NCBI GenBank assembly: GCA_009760855.2
Contig: WPIO01000008.1
Location: forward strand, 3,477,501 to 3,520,000
Reading direction: 5' to 3'
Origin: Cristatella mucedo
Taxonomy: Eukaryota; Bryozoa; Phylactolaemata; Cristatellidae
DNA: 42,500 nucleotides
The translations under genes were made by a program, and so were the position numbers. The first letter of the stretch is position 1, and each line of letters starts with the position of its first letter. The notes beneath the pieces were generated by a model. The model did not search any database. It was not told where the DNA came from and saw only the letters and a list, made by a program, of their open reading frames with translations. Below, piece after piece: positions 1 through 10,820 of the stretch.

Positions 1-1349
1 TTCTGCGCCGCCATGGCCGCCTGATTCTCGCCAGAACTCGTGCACTTAGCGCGGACGGCGCGTGAAGGTAATGATCGAGTGCTAAACGCGGCCATAGCCG
101 CAGTCGAGGACGCCGTGTTAGCGTAAGCGCTAGGACTTGCCTGCGTGCGCGCGCACACTGTTTAGTGCAGTCGTGTGCGTCCGGCTGCCCGGGCGGGCTT
201 GCTACAAGGACTCGTCGAACTAGCGGGCTAGCTTGCTGATAATTAATCTCAACGGTGTTCTGATGAAAGTAAATACCAAAACGAGTGCAAATATCGCGCT
301 ATTTACAAAGTCCAGTTGTCAGGAGCCCTTTTCGAAGTCTGCCTCTTCTTCAAATTCAGTGCGGCCAAGCATAGCTATTCCAACTAATCCCGATGCATTG
401 CAGTTTTGGCACTAAACGCGCCGAGTCAAGAGTCGACATCGCTGAGCTGCGGAAAGTCCACCAAGTAAAATAAGTGATACAGGATTAGAATATTTGTGGA
501 AATGCCATTCCTTGCTGCCTTCGGCCGAAATGAGTTGCGGACTCTGCACAGCCAATTTCACCGCAGCTGTAGGGCTGCTTCGAAAGCGCCGAACGTGTAG
601 GGTATGCCGCATCTGCTGTGACGTGCATCATAAAAGTGCGAGCTGCTGAGAATGATTCAAGTCTCTGCAGAAACGTTGAGCTACATTTTCAGGCAGCTCT
701 GTCTCAGGCGCCTCGATTGTCTCGAGCGCTCACGCCGGTTGCAGGTCGGCTTGCCAGCCAGCGTTGCACTCGCCGCCACCACAAGCTGCGTCTGCCCTGA
801 GATGTAAGTCCTCTGCAGGAGCGCTGTTCTACACGTTACGTCCGCTCTGACGTGTGGGTCATCCGCAGGGGCGCACACAGTCTGTATACTACCTACTGCC
901 ACGTTCCACCATGCAGTATTATTAGAGCTTATGCGCAATTGAGCGCTTGCGTACATTTTTCGATGCACCCGCGTTTCGGTAAACTTTGGCCGGTGGTCAG
1001 CCTCAAGCTGGCTTTGAGGCTTTTTGAAGCTGGCGCTGAAACGTTCGTACGGTAAATCGGCCAGGTTATGACCGCTGACATGGGTTGGTAGCGGTTCTTG
1101 GGCTATTAAAATTGAGAACCCGGTGTGTCGAAATATATACGGCCTTGGCCTTACAAAATGAGTCATCTAGAGTGAAGGTCAGTGCAGCGGTACTTTCCGA
1201 TCTCAGCCTTCGGACAAGTGACCCTCTTCGGCCGCGGGACATGTAGCTAAACGTTGAGGATGCAGACTCGTTATTAAGGTTACTAAGAGCGTTAATAAGA
1301 GAGTTCTCGCTCGATAACTTCTTCATTATTGCGTCTCCATCCCCATCAG
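1..1349. other. No recognisable gene (left end)
   Basis: There are short open frames on both strands (longest 161 codons, minus, 681-1166) but no recognisable domain, no splice pattern and no obvious repeat. The 1-200 part is CpG-rich. Confidence 0.4.
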
Positions 1350-2029
1350 GACGGATTCAGAGGCCTAGCAAGGGGTGCGCATGGGGGGTAAGATATTCCC
1401 GGGCGCCAAGGGGCGCCAAAAGCAAAATGTATTGTGCATATTTCTTTAAATTTTGCATGCAGGAAAACAGTTTTGATTTCAAGCAAGTTCTTGCTTCAAC
1501 GGACTTGACTATTGCTGGCTGAGCTAGTTAAGAATGTTTAAAAATTATACCAAGCTGTAGCTTGATGCTCTGGCGACACACGCGCGACGACGTGGAAACA
1601 CCGAGGGGCTTCAAATACCGTGTATTCGGCTGGCGCTCGTAGAGAAACAAGCACAAAGCCGTCCAAAACTCCGTCCACGCTCCAATTGCCCTTCCCGTCC
1701 GCTCGCCCCATCCTGCCTGCTACAGGCGGGCTGCGTCTCGTCGAGGGAGAGCCAGCGTGCCGTGGCTGAGCACCGACACACTATTAGACCACACAATCTA
1801 GACTTACTTAGCTGGCTGTGCCACGAAAACTTAGCAATCGTGTCTGGCCAATTGTCAGATGTCTAAAAGAGAATACTGTCCAGAAATGAGAAGACAAATT
1901 TCGTAATCTGCGATAAGCACAGCTTGAACCTGGCAGGAGTTCTTGCTGCAAGTCAAAATTCCATTGTCATTATCGTTTTGCAACATTAGAGAACACCTAA
2001 TTTTTCTTTTAAAGATAAACTCTGACCTT

Positions 2030-2926
2030 GGAAGAACGGTAGAAAGTCTTGGCAATCACTTTCGAACGTGGCTCTGCAACGCGGTGAAGCGAAAGAGTGG
2101 AGACAGTTAAAGCTATGGATGAAGGTCATGACAGTATACAGTAGGTCTTTTAGAGCAACTTGAGCAACTGTCTTAAGACACAAGTGTAACACTTGAAACA
2201 AGAAGAGAAGCTGGCAGTGTCCTACATCGTATTTTAAACTTTTACTTTTTGGCTCTGTTGCCATTTTGGTAAAGCACCTTAAGGAAGATAGACCGTGTTC
2301 AAAAAAGACTGCAGGATCCAAAGATAAACTTCAAAGACGCCTCTTGTAACTTCCACCCTCATGAGAGTGCATGTGTCAAGACTTGAGAAGACCTGTGCCA
2401 AGATTCACAAATAGATGCCAAAAGGAGATGTGAATTTCGGGGAGTTGCAGTTGAACGAAGAATCCACCCAAGGACACTGATCCCTGAAGAACTCTCTCAA
2501 GATGTTGGTATCACGGCAGAGGAGAAGATTTCAAGAATCATAAAGCACAGCATAGGCTATCTCTGAATTTGAGGGAAAATTTAGTTTCTTGTGGGAATTT
2601 GAGAAGCTTTTTGAAAACACTTGACCACACCAAACTCCAACAGCAACGTCTAGATCTTGGGCGATATTATTGTTCAGACGTTGATGGAACAGAGCTGGAA
2701 AACAATGCATGTGACCAAAATGGTTCTTGACGAACGTCACGACTCGGCACTAAAGACACCACTGGAACTCATGTCTTTCATCTTCAGTTATTGAGATGAT
2801 GTGTTTCTTAATTCTAGAGTTGCCTTGCAAGTTCTTCTCAACATACCTGTTTTAGCTGCCAGTTGCGAACGTTCCTTTAGCCAGCGGAAGATAATCATGT
2901 CCTATTTGAGAATATCAATTGACTAG
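2030..2926 (+). pseudogene. hAT transposase pseudogene (ZMYM1/zinc-finger-MYM-like lineage)
   Basis: The frame is broken by stops and frameshifts, but several blocks in order match hAT transposases of the group often annotated as zinc finger MYM-type protein 1-like. They are a Ser-Glu-Arg-Val-Glu-Thr-Val-Lys-Ala block near 2070-2130; LLPFW near 2255-2270; IDRVQKRLQDPKINFKDA at 2288-2341; a GITAEEKISRIIKHSIGYL block near 2508-2566; DLGRYYCSDVDGTELENN near 2650-2705; and the C-terminal dimerisation motif ALQVLLNIPVLAASCERSFS, followed by MSYLR and a TAG at 2924-2926. The N-terminal zinc finger and the first catalytic Asp were not located. Family assignment is from motif recognition. Confidence 0.8.
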
Positions 2927-2986
2927 GCGCCTAGAAAGAGATTTAGTTCTCTGATGGTGTTTTCTCAAATTTATTATTATTATTAA
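2925..2986 (+). mobile_element. LINE-1 3' tail inserted in the hAT relic
   Basis: This is a short 5'-truncated copy: GGCGCCTAGAAAGAGATTTA, then GTTCTCTGATGG, ending in an ATT repeat. It follows immediately after the transposase stop, so it post-dates the hAT element. Confidence 0.75.
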
Positions 2987-3904
2987 GATCAAGACTCTCC
3001 AATTCGGCCTTTTTAAATAGAAAGAAAAAGGACGGGAAAATATTGACTTTCAAACTTTAATAGACCAGTTTACCACGTTCAATGCCAAACAAATTCGTGT
3101 AAATTAAAGCCGCGGTAGGTACCTTGTACCTTTACTAAAGTTAATTCAACTTTCTTGACTCTATATGCCAGGTTGAGTATTTTTTGCATTTCTTCTTTGG
3201 TGGATCTATTTTGCAGCAATTTTTGAAATAGGAGGGGGCACCAATTTTAACTTTGTCCCCGGACGCCGAAAGGTCTCACTACGCCTGTGGATGGATCGTA
3301 CGACTCCTTAGCTGTGCTTCGGCCGGCTAGTTCTGCCAGTGTCTTTCATGCGTCTGCAAGAACTAGCACTCCTTACATTTCTCCTTTTTGTGGGAAGAGC
3401 TTCAGCTCAGCAGCAGAACCATAAGCTTACAGGCGTTTGCTTTCAAACGTGTTTGCGATAGGCTGAGAATTCCAAATCAATCGGGGCCATTTGAGCAGTG
3501 CTTGACCAAACTTATGTTGTACATACTTGAGTCATATAAAAGTGCGCTACACATTCGCAGTACAATCTGTATGACGAGCTGGATTAAGAGACTTTGCTCG
3601 CCTTCAGGAATTTCCAGGTGTTGATCCAGGTGCGACACTTGCAGCCAGCGAGCGTTTGATGGCTTAACACAGTGCATTTTTTGAGAGTACCATAACTTTG
3701 GGTGCAGACACAAGATATCTGAAACGTAGGTTAGTGGCAGCGACATCGGCGGTCAAGCCTGCGGCGGATAGCCTACAGTCTAGTACTAGTAACTCGGAAT
3801 TTAAAAGCAAGCAGATATTCAAGTGTGGTACCGACTGCAGCAGGGCTTGAGAGAACACGGTAATCTCAAAACACAGAACGACAGGAGGCCGTATGTCACT
3901 TGAC

Positions 3905-4010
3905 TGAGCGCCGGATACGGAATATAGCCTCGAGCGGGGACCGATCCCGCTACCTACGGATTGCCGGTCTGCTCTATTGACGAAGGTATCGAGACTACAT
4001 TCACCTGGAA
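3905..4010 (-). mobile_element. Degenerate tRNA-derived SINE (SINE-B-like)
   Basis: The minus strand reads GATCGGTCCCCGCTCGAGGC followed by TATATTCCG, comparable with the TCGAGCCCCGAGGCATATGT part of the better SINE-B copies. A tRNA-like leader lies before it. The B-box is heavily mutated and no clear 3' tail remains. Confidence 0.35.
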
Positions 4011-4795
4011 ACTCAATACATATGCTTAGAGTATCGGCTTTAAATTATTTTCAACCGCAAGCGATAATGTTATCCCTGTAGCACAGACGCATGTCGTCGG
4101 TGAAGCTCAGTATGGTGAAATTGAAGAAACCTATTTGGTTAGCCTGAGTTTGAAATGACTGTGGGTGCTGTTCTGTTTTCCCCGGGGATTTAGCCTAGAG
4201 TAGCGATACAATTGTACGAAGTGACCGCTGTTTCTATTCCGGCAAATACCATTGTAGGGCCTGTGACTTGGGTAACTTGCTTAGAAACTGCTATTTATCT
4301 AATTACGGACCTGATGGAGCGCTTGCTGCTCTGATGCTGGACAAGCTGTTTTTCTTGCCACCAATCTTGCGGCGACAGTGTCAGATCTACCAGTCGCGTG
4401 ACTGCTTGCAGCCCTCTTTAGGTGGGGCCTAATGGGGATCCGTGTTTCGGCAGCGACATGGCTATGTAGCATATGCCGATGCTTTATGACAAAGAATTGA
4501 GTAATAGCTGTGCAATCACGCTCTTTCTACGCTTCTATGGTTCATCTTCATATTCTAATTGAGTTGGCAAACTCCACAACATCTATGATGGTGATTAATA
4601 CCTGGCTAATAATAATGAAATTATTCCGTTAAGACGAGAACAGGAAGGATGCAATGCAGCGATCTTTGCTTCATGTATGGCGAAAATTGTTTGCAGCTAT
4701 GGCCGAGCTACAGTTACTGTAATGGCGTAAATGCAAGTGGACTGAACTTGCCGATTTAATTGGCGGTAACTTGATCATTCAATGTGTTTTTTGAA

Positions 4796-4872
4796 AGCCA
4801 GTTTTTTGACTGCTTTTTTGACTGTTTTTTTCTTTACTTTTTTGACTTTCGTTGCCTTTTTGACTGCCAGTG
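4796..4872. repeat. Imperfect tandem repeat, unit about TTTTTTGACTG
   Basis: Four to five diverged copies of a T-run followed by GACTG or GACTT stand in a row. Confidence 0.7.
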
Positions 4873-6534
4873 GGCTCATACTCAGCTCATAGAACCGTAG
4901 TATATTGCTAATCGTACTCTCAAATTGTCTAACTTAATGCAGGGCAGACACGACATGGAGACGGACAAGACATGCAAGGGACGAAGATGAAAAGTCGAAG
5001 CCAGCATTGCATGAGCGGTGCACGCAGGCATTTTCTCACTTACGCTGTTTGTTCTAATCGTGTTCCGGTTTGAGAGTGTTAACGGTATCTTACGGTACAA
5101 ATATATAAAGCGATGCTCAGCTCTCTTTAACGGTGTATTCGTCGGAATCTGCTGCAGCTAATGACAAGCTTAATGCTTACTTTGCAGACACTCGAACCTC
5201 GATTTCGGAAAATCTCCTTAAGACAGCAGTGGAATGCTACTCAGAAGACACTCCAAGCGTGTGGCTGGAGTAAACGACTTTGCTCTTCTGATAAGTGATG
5301 CTCTTGTGCGATGGTAACCGTGTGCTTGGAATTAGGGTGCCGTCTTTGAGAACTGCCAACATTTGGAAAGTTTCATTAAGAAGACTGCCTCCACACCTAG
5401 CCATCATGCCCGTTCCATGTTTTAGATTAGGGACTGTCTACCACGGTGGCTTGCAAAAACTTTTATTAACAGAGCTTTCACATGTATTTAGCCCAGAGAA
5501 ATACTAGTCACTTGAACTTCAAAGGGGCTAAGGATTAAAAAGCGAAGTCGAATCTCAGTCCAATCCAGTGATTTTTATCGGCGATGAAGACAGTGAGAAG
5601 GCAGCTGCAACTACTGCTGTGAAGAAGGCGTCAAAAATATTTGGTAGAAGTTAGCTTTAGAGCCTGACGAGGAGTAAGTAAGTCAGATTTGACAGTAAAT
5701 GGTTGCGTTAGGTTTTCTTTATTATCATGGTGGAGGTCTAAATTTAAGGCTGAGGGAATGAGACACTGCTTTGCTAAATCGTCCTTTTTGTGGTGGTTGC
5801 TAAAAATTACTTTCGGTTCCTTAGCTACAACTATGAACGATCGAATAGAATTAATATTAATGCCTTTTGTATAGATCCCGATGAGAGCCGAATAATTTTC
5901 AGGTGCTGAACAACTAACTGAATGTGAGAAGCTAATGATTAGAAGGAGCTCATGCTTAGGCATGCGTGCAAAAGAAAAGCTAGATGCAATTCTGGGTCTC
6001 TGGTGAGTAGGACCCCTTCTTAGTGTTTGCACTAAATCATGCACAGGTAAGCAGTCAACGTGCACGGAAAGAAATTTAAGTTTGCTATTGTTTAGAGAAA
6101 GCTGAGCTGAAGAGATGTAGCTTTAGATTAGATGAAATTGCAAATTCAATGCGTAAACGTAGGCTCACGAAGGCCGCCCACGACGATGTCGGGACCCAAT
6201 GTCCACCGCTTGGCATCTAAGGATTCTCGTATGTCTTACCAACCTGCTAAGGCCAAGACCAAGTCCGCATGTTTTTAGAGAAGTAGTAGTCCAATCGTAG
6301 ATCATTAAACTGAGTCTTGATGTCCACTATTGACAATCTTAACCAGTCACAGGGCAAGGACATTGTCTCGTGATCCCGATGGCGATCTAGCAGAGCGTTT
6401 CTCCGAGCTCTTCCTAGGCAAGTCAAGGACGATCAGATAATGGACTCCACGCCCTCGCTGGCTTCTCTGCCAACCTGCAATCCCACGTCGCCGCGCTTTT
6501 CCTCTCTTCTTCTTTTCACGTCGGTCTCACTTAT

Positions 6535-6576
6535 AATAATAATAATAATAATTCACTTGATAAAGCACTTGAATTT
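6535..6576 (-). mobile_element. LINE-1 3' end fragment
   Basis: A TAA repeat is followed by TTCACTTGATAAAGCACTTG, the minus-strand view of the LINE-1 terminal sequence. Only the last bases of the element are recognisable. Confidence 0.6.
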
Positions 6577-6879
6577 ATCAATGTGAGCTCGTCTCGCACG
6601 CTACGAGAAACAATAGCCCTCTTAGACCTCGGCAAGCAGTCTCTCAATGAAGTGACTAGGTCAGCTTCTGCAAATTTTTTTAGCGAATATTGTAAATATG
6701 TCCACGATTATCGAGAAAAAGTCCGTCAGTTAAAAGCTGCAGTCCAACTACTCGTTAAAAAGCAACCTTAGGTGACGAGAACCCCAATGACTTTCTTCCA
6801 GCCTGACTAACGTCATTATTATGCTGGACACTTACATAAGTGGGGACCAATCAGGTGGAAAACATACCCGTTCATTAAA

Positions 6880-7500
6880 TTTTGCAAGAAATCTCAAATC
6901 GAGATTTAAAGCTGCCCTTTCGAAGAAAGCGCAGCTCTGCTGCTCTGCCTCCATTTGTCTCACAGACAAAACTGATCGCGGCAGCAAGGCCTCTCTGCTG
7001 GTTTCCCTAGATCTCTCAGCACCTTTTTGAAAAAAATGACGACCACATCCTTTCGAACGTCTCTCGACACGCCTAAATATCACTGCTGCATGGTGCTAAA
7101 CTGAGTTAGGTCGTAACTGAGAAATGACGTCAGATTGTAGTTGTAAATGGCGGTCAGTCATTCACGGAGCCCCTAAGTATTTCAGAGTAGCTCAAGCTTC
7201 GGTCTTAGGCCCCCTCTTTTCGACATTTGTACTCTCCCCGCTGGCCGATGTCATTACCAAGCGCAATCTTAGCTTTCAGTTCTATTCCAATGGCGCTCAG
7301 CTCTATCTATCTACCGACGGTTACCAGCCTTGCTCAGCATCTGGCTCACGCAACTCCCTTGCAGCCTGCTGCGTCGACATTTGCACTTGAATGGCTACTA
7401 ACTTCCGGAAGCTTAACCAGGATAAGACCCGCCCAATAGCTTATTGGCAGGTCTGATGCCACCATCAAATGGGAAGACCTCGCTCTCAAAATTGGTTCAT
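6880..7500 (+). pseudogene. LINE-2 reverse transcriptase remnant
   Basis: Two or more frameshifts break the RT. The GVPQGSVLGP box has become a GAPKYFRVAQASVLGP-like reading, and the YADD box reads Tyr-Ser-Asn-Gly. The protein is inactive by inspection. The closest family type is the CR1/Jockey group; the clade cannot be fixed by eye. Confidence 0.75.
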
Positions 7501-7610
7501 CGGGTTAATAATAGAGGTTTATATGGTACAATCGTTTGAGAAAGTTTGATCTAGAGTGTGGCCTTGTATGGTTTTATATTTGTATGGGTTTGAGCTTGAG
7601 CAAGTAGGCT

Positions 7611-7811
7611 GTGCGACTCAGTCGTAGTAATGACGTTGGGTCACATCAGATCAGACTTGCTATCAATATGGATTTAGAAATCGTCCGGAAGGAGAGAAGA
7701 AGACGCTTCCTGTTGCAAAGGACAAAAGAGGAGGTCAGAAAAGTCAGACAGGAAGTTAAGATGGCTACCTGGCTGATGATTGTCAGCGAAATAAATGCTT
7801 TCTCTACCTGA
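7611..7811 (+). CDS. Unknown short open frame with basic, coiled-coil-like stretch
   Basis: The frame has 66 codons, with a charged Glu/Lys/Arg-rich middle that could form a helix, then a short hydrophobic end. It lies in the gap that interrupts LINE-2. I do not recognise it; it may be chance or part of the element. Confidence 0.15.
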   Translation: MRLSRSNDVGSHQIRLAINMDLEIVRKERRRRFLLQRTKEEVRKVRQEVKMATWLMIVSEINAFST

Positions 7812-7895
7812 CGTAAAGTGACTAGAAAGAGAAAAGTTCTCTGTGGAAGCTATGCAAATGTATTTTTATTAATCTGAACTCTATAGATGTAATAT

Positions 7896-7898
<3 letters not shown>

Positions 7899-7945
<47 letters not shown>
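7899..7945. repeat. (TA)n microsatellite
   Basis: About 47 bp of uninterrupted TA dinucleotides lie inside the LINE-2 region. Confidence 0.95.
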
Positions 7946-7950
<5 letters not shown>

Positions 7951-8008
7951 TTCGTACCTAGCTGAACTGCTGCATCAGTTTCAGCCTGTTCGCGCCCACA
8001 GGTCCTGT

Positions 8009-8329
8009 GTGGACAATAAATTAGCTGTCCCATTCCTCCGCTTAAAGACAGTTGGCGACAGAAGCTTTAGCTCTGCAGGTCCTAGACTGTGGAACTCGCT
8101 TCCACAATTCTTACGCAACGACATCTACTCTCCAACTGCCGACTATGGCACATCTTTTTCAGCGGTCCTGAACTGCTACTTCTATGCTACTCACTACCTC
8201 AACTGCTCTCCTAACTCTGCTATGCTTCCCACTTTCTCTTTGTTGCGTGAGACGAAGTCTGTTGGCTACCGAATGCGTACCGAAAGCCGCTTAGGCTGTG
8301 AGTGCGCTATACAAAACTCTCCTGCGTAA
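8009..8329 (+). pseudogene. LINE-2 ORF C-terminal remnant
   Basis: The frame contains GDRSFSSAGPRLWNSLPQFL, the typical end region of CR1-like polyproteins. It runs on through a diverged tail into the 3' UTR. Confidence 0.75.
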
Positions 8330-8699
8330 CACCCACATGATCTTTATGACTTTGTGGAGTTACTGACGGAGATACATTACATTACATTACATATATACAT
8401 TTGCGTGTGTGTATGTATGTACGTATGTGTGTATTGTGCACGTTTGTGTTTTGCATATGTGTATACGCGTTTGTGTTTGTGTATAGATCACCTTAAGTTA
8501 CTCCATTATGCCATTAGAAGTTGGATGCTGTGACGTCAAAGATTTTTCTAAAAAGAAATAATCAAACCCCTAGAAGCTTTAGGTTTGCAATCGATGGCCC
8601 TCAGTGTTTATCTTACAAGAAAAGTGAGAACCGTAGCGGTAGACGAAAGAAGCTACAAAGAAGTAGCAGAGAACGATGACAGAGAAGGACGTGTCGGGA

Positions 8700-8835
8700 A
8701 AAGGTGGCAGCAAATATCGTACCAAAAGCCGCTTAGGGGTTGAAGTTCGCTATACAAAACGCTCCTTTGTAACACCTGTCTGTAACACCGAAAACCCACA
8801 TAGTCTTTTCGGTGTTACAGACGGAGGTACATTAC
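8700..8835 (+). mobile_element. LINE-2 3' end fragment with perfect hairpin
   Basis: It shares the block around AAAGCCGCTTAGG...CGCTATACAAAAC with the copies at 8270 and 22440. Its hairpin arms (8780-8796 and 8808-8824) are perfectly complementary over 17 bp, longer than in the other copies. The tail is mutated. Confidence 0.75.
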
Positions 8836-8837
8836 GT

Positions 8838-9000
8838 TGCATAACAACACGTTATCCTTGCTTACTCAGTGTTGAAATTAGCTTCGAAGTCTGAGGTCTG
8901 TGGAGCAAAAGCATCTGCCACTCCCTGATTTGAGTGAAAGCAAGGATGTTGCTAATTTAATGTACTCGGACTACTTGAAGGTACGAGGTGGCTTATAAAT
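8838..9000. other. Unassigned spacer
   Basis: I see no gene or repeat. Confidence 0.4.
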
Positions 9001-9181
9001 AAATAATAAATCCTAGCTGATTAAACAGCCTCTTTTTGTATAGCGACAGAAGAGCCTTTATGGCTATCACCAACGCTTGCAGTGGCGATAAGAAATTGCC
9101 CACCACAGGAATCGAACCCCCGACCTCGGGATCCGAGGTTGTGAAAGCAACCGCCTTACCTAGTGTGCCATCACGGCTCAT
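9001..9181 (-). mobile_element. SINE-A copy (tRNA-derived)
   Basis: On the minus strand it starts TGAGCCGTGATGGCACACTA (A-box region) and has a good B-box in GGGGGTTCGATTCC. The central block GCCACTGCAAGCGTTGGTGA and the GCTCTTCTGTCGCTATACAA tail follow. It is the best-preserved SINE-A here. Confidence 0.85.
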
Positions 9182-9940
9182 GTTGCTGCAGAGGTTCAGT
9201 AGGCAGCCTAGATGATTCGGGTATTAGTTCCAACTGTTTCACTGATTGGCAGAGAGTTACCGTCGCTTCTTGAGCTAAGGGATTCGGCCAAAGGCTTTTA
9301 GGTTTGAAGATCCAAGTAGCTTTTATGTTTAGTACTGATTTTTTTTATAGCGGCCTTATTTAAATGTACTCGTTAGGTTTATTACTTCCTCAACTGTCAC
9401 ACAGGCTATTTTGTCAATAGACAAGGAAAAAACCATGCCACGATCAGAATTCAAGCCAGGTTTTCATCGTCTCTAATCAATAGCCAAAAGTCAGCAGGTG
9501 AACGAAATGACTAGCCAGAGAGGGAAAGAGCAAAGGGAAAGAAGGAGGGAGGGGAGATAGGAAGAGAGGGAGAACACGAGAAAGCGAGTGCAAGAGCAGC
9601 TCACACGATGTCGCTTTTCATAGCTCCTGCCAGCTTTCTGTTACGGATCCATTACCCAAAGCAGGAAGTTCCACATTGTAGCCAGCGTGAAAATCGTAAA
9701 TCCTAAGCCGTCAATACTAAACTCAAAGTGTTGTTCCATTTTCATTGATGACCCTGCCCCTGATCGTTACGAGTGGGCTTTGACACTCGATGTGTTATGC
9801 AGTCGGGAAGTGCTACTGGTGATTGTTGTGACAAGAGAGTCGGGGGGAGGACTTCGGTGGGCGAGAGTGGCGAAGAGAGTCGTGCTTCGCCCTGCTCCGT
9901 GTGTAGATGAAATAAACTGGTGGCGTTGCTCGTCGGCTAG
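9182..9940. other. Unassigned, includes purine-rich tract
   Basis: No recognisable gene. 9505-9590 is GA-rich with irregular AGAGGGAG-type repeats. Confidence 0.45.
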
Positions 9941-9946
9941 CGTTCT

Positions 9947-10300
9947 GTGCCGTTCGCGACGACAACTCAAGCTACAAGCTATTTCCAGCGGCGTCGGCGG
10001 TGGCCTGTAGCAACGCTGCTTGAGCAATGTGAAGTCGGTGATGATTTCGCAACTTGGCTGCTTGACTCGGAGCGGAGGCTCGAGCTGTGCGGTGTGAATC
10101 CGACAGTCTGGCACAAGTATGTGCCTCTCTTCATGGAAGGAAGCGCCTTCTACGTGTACTCTTACCAGCCAAAGGCAATCAAAAATGACTACCGTCTGTT
10201 ACGAGAGGCTCTGGTAGCATCGCTGGCTAGCCCGGTAGTTAAACCGCGACTGCTGAGCGCTGAGTTAGCAAAAGTTGGTCGAAGAGAGGGCGGCAACTGA
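9947..10300 (+). pseudogene. Gag-like fragment of an LTR-type retroelement
   Basis: The 117-codon frame contains DDFATWLLDSERRLELCGV, then W...YVPLFMEGSAFYVY and KNDYRLLREALVASL. This order (Trp-containing helix, Leu/Met-Glu-Gly-Ala, Asp-Tyr-x-x-Leu-x-x-Ala-Leu) is that of Gag capsid-like regions of invertebrate Ty3-type elements. No zinc knuckle, protease or pol is visible next to it and no LTRs were found. It is either a relic or a domesticated gag-like fragment. Confidence 0.5.
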
Positions 10301-10489
10301 AGGGACCACAAGCAGTATCAGCAATCGCTGACGGTGTGCCGGGCGACAACTGTTTTCAAGGATGTCACCGTGTGGGACGTGGCGACAGCGATCCAGGCTG
10401 TGACGGTTTGCCGGGTGCCGATGGTGTGCAACGATGCAATCCCTGCGAGGCAGCAAAAGCCATGAAGGTGACGCTGTCCTGTGACGAGC

Positions 10490-10760
10490 CGGCGGGCTGT
10501 GACTGGGCGCAAGTTGGAGATTCGGCTCAGGTCGGAGACTCAGCGGCGACGCCAGTGGGCTGTGACGCGGCGCAGGTAGGGGGAGGGGAAGGTAGGAGAA
10601 GAGGCGCAGGTATGAGAAGAGGCGCAGGTAGAAAACACGGCCGCGGCGACTTCTGAAGACGCGGCGGTGCCTGGGGACGCGGCGGCGCCCAGAGATCCTG
10701 CAGCGGCGACCGGAGACTCAGCGGCGACGCCTGGAGACAAGGGGGTGGCTTGCGAAATGG
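10490..10760. repeat. GC-rich degenerate short repeats
   Basis: GGAGACTCAGCGGCGACGCC occurs at about 10530 and again at about 10711. GAGAAGAGGCGCAGGTA-type units stand in tandem at 10596-10632. Frames here change repeatedly; there is no convincing protein. Confidence 0.6.
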
Positions 10761-10820
10761 TGGTGGTGTGGGATGCACCATTAAGCTGCGAGACCCGACG
10801 AGGGCCAATGGTGGAGGAAT

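Larger units (their letters stand above)
1358..3289 (+). mobile_element. Degenerate hAT-superfamily DNA transposon
   Basis: The element starts CAGAGGCCTAGCAAGG and its right end, read on the minus strand, starts CACAGGCGTAGTGAGA, an imperfect terminal inverted repeat. The subterminal parts also correspond (gggg/ggcgcc-rich at both ends). Flanking 8-mers GACGGATT (1350-1357) and GATGGATC (3290-3297) match at 6 of 8 positions, and both differences are transitions, as expected for an old 8-bp hAT target duplication. The interior holds a broken transposase (2030-2926) and a LINE-1 tail insertion. The element cannot transpose by itself. Confidence 0.82.
3298..6530. other. Gene-free stretch with sparse repeat relics
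   Basis: No open frame here resembles a known protein. The stretch holds a weak SINE-B-like relic (3905-4010) and a TTTTTTGACTG-type repeat (4796-4872). The rest is unassigned. Frames at 3388-3624 and 5631-6065 show no domain. Confidence 0.45.
6790..8395 (+). mobile_element. LINE-2: decayed non-LTR retrotransposon (CR1-like)
   Basis: A 5'-truncated element reads on the plus strand. Reverse-transcriptase remnants are LLVSLDLSAPF (6998-7027, block A; the catalytic Asp is kept), QASVLGPLFS near 7195-7220 (from PQGSVLGP) and YSNGAQLYL near 7285 (from YADDTQLYL, both catalytic Asp lost). After an unrelated-looking gap at 7505-7955 with a TA array, the C-terminal block follows (PRY/YLAELLHQ near 7960, then LKTVGDRSFSSAGPRLWNSL at 8039-8098). 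The 3' UTR has a hairpin and ends in ACATT repeats (8372-8392). It cannot transpose. Confidence 0.8.

Noticed and set aside
681-1166. 161-codon minus-strand open frame
   Set aside because: No recognisable motif and overlapping open frames on the other strand.
9001-9181. Genuine tRNA gene
   Set aside because: A and B boxes are present, but the cloverleaf cannot be completed and the unit repeats with a SINE tail; tRNA-derived SINE instead. The same holds for the other copies.
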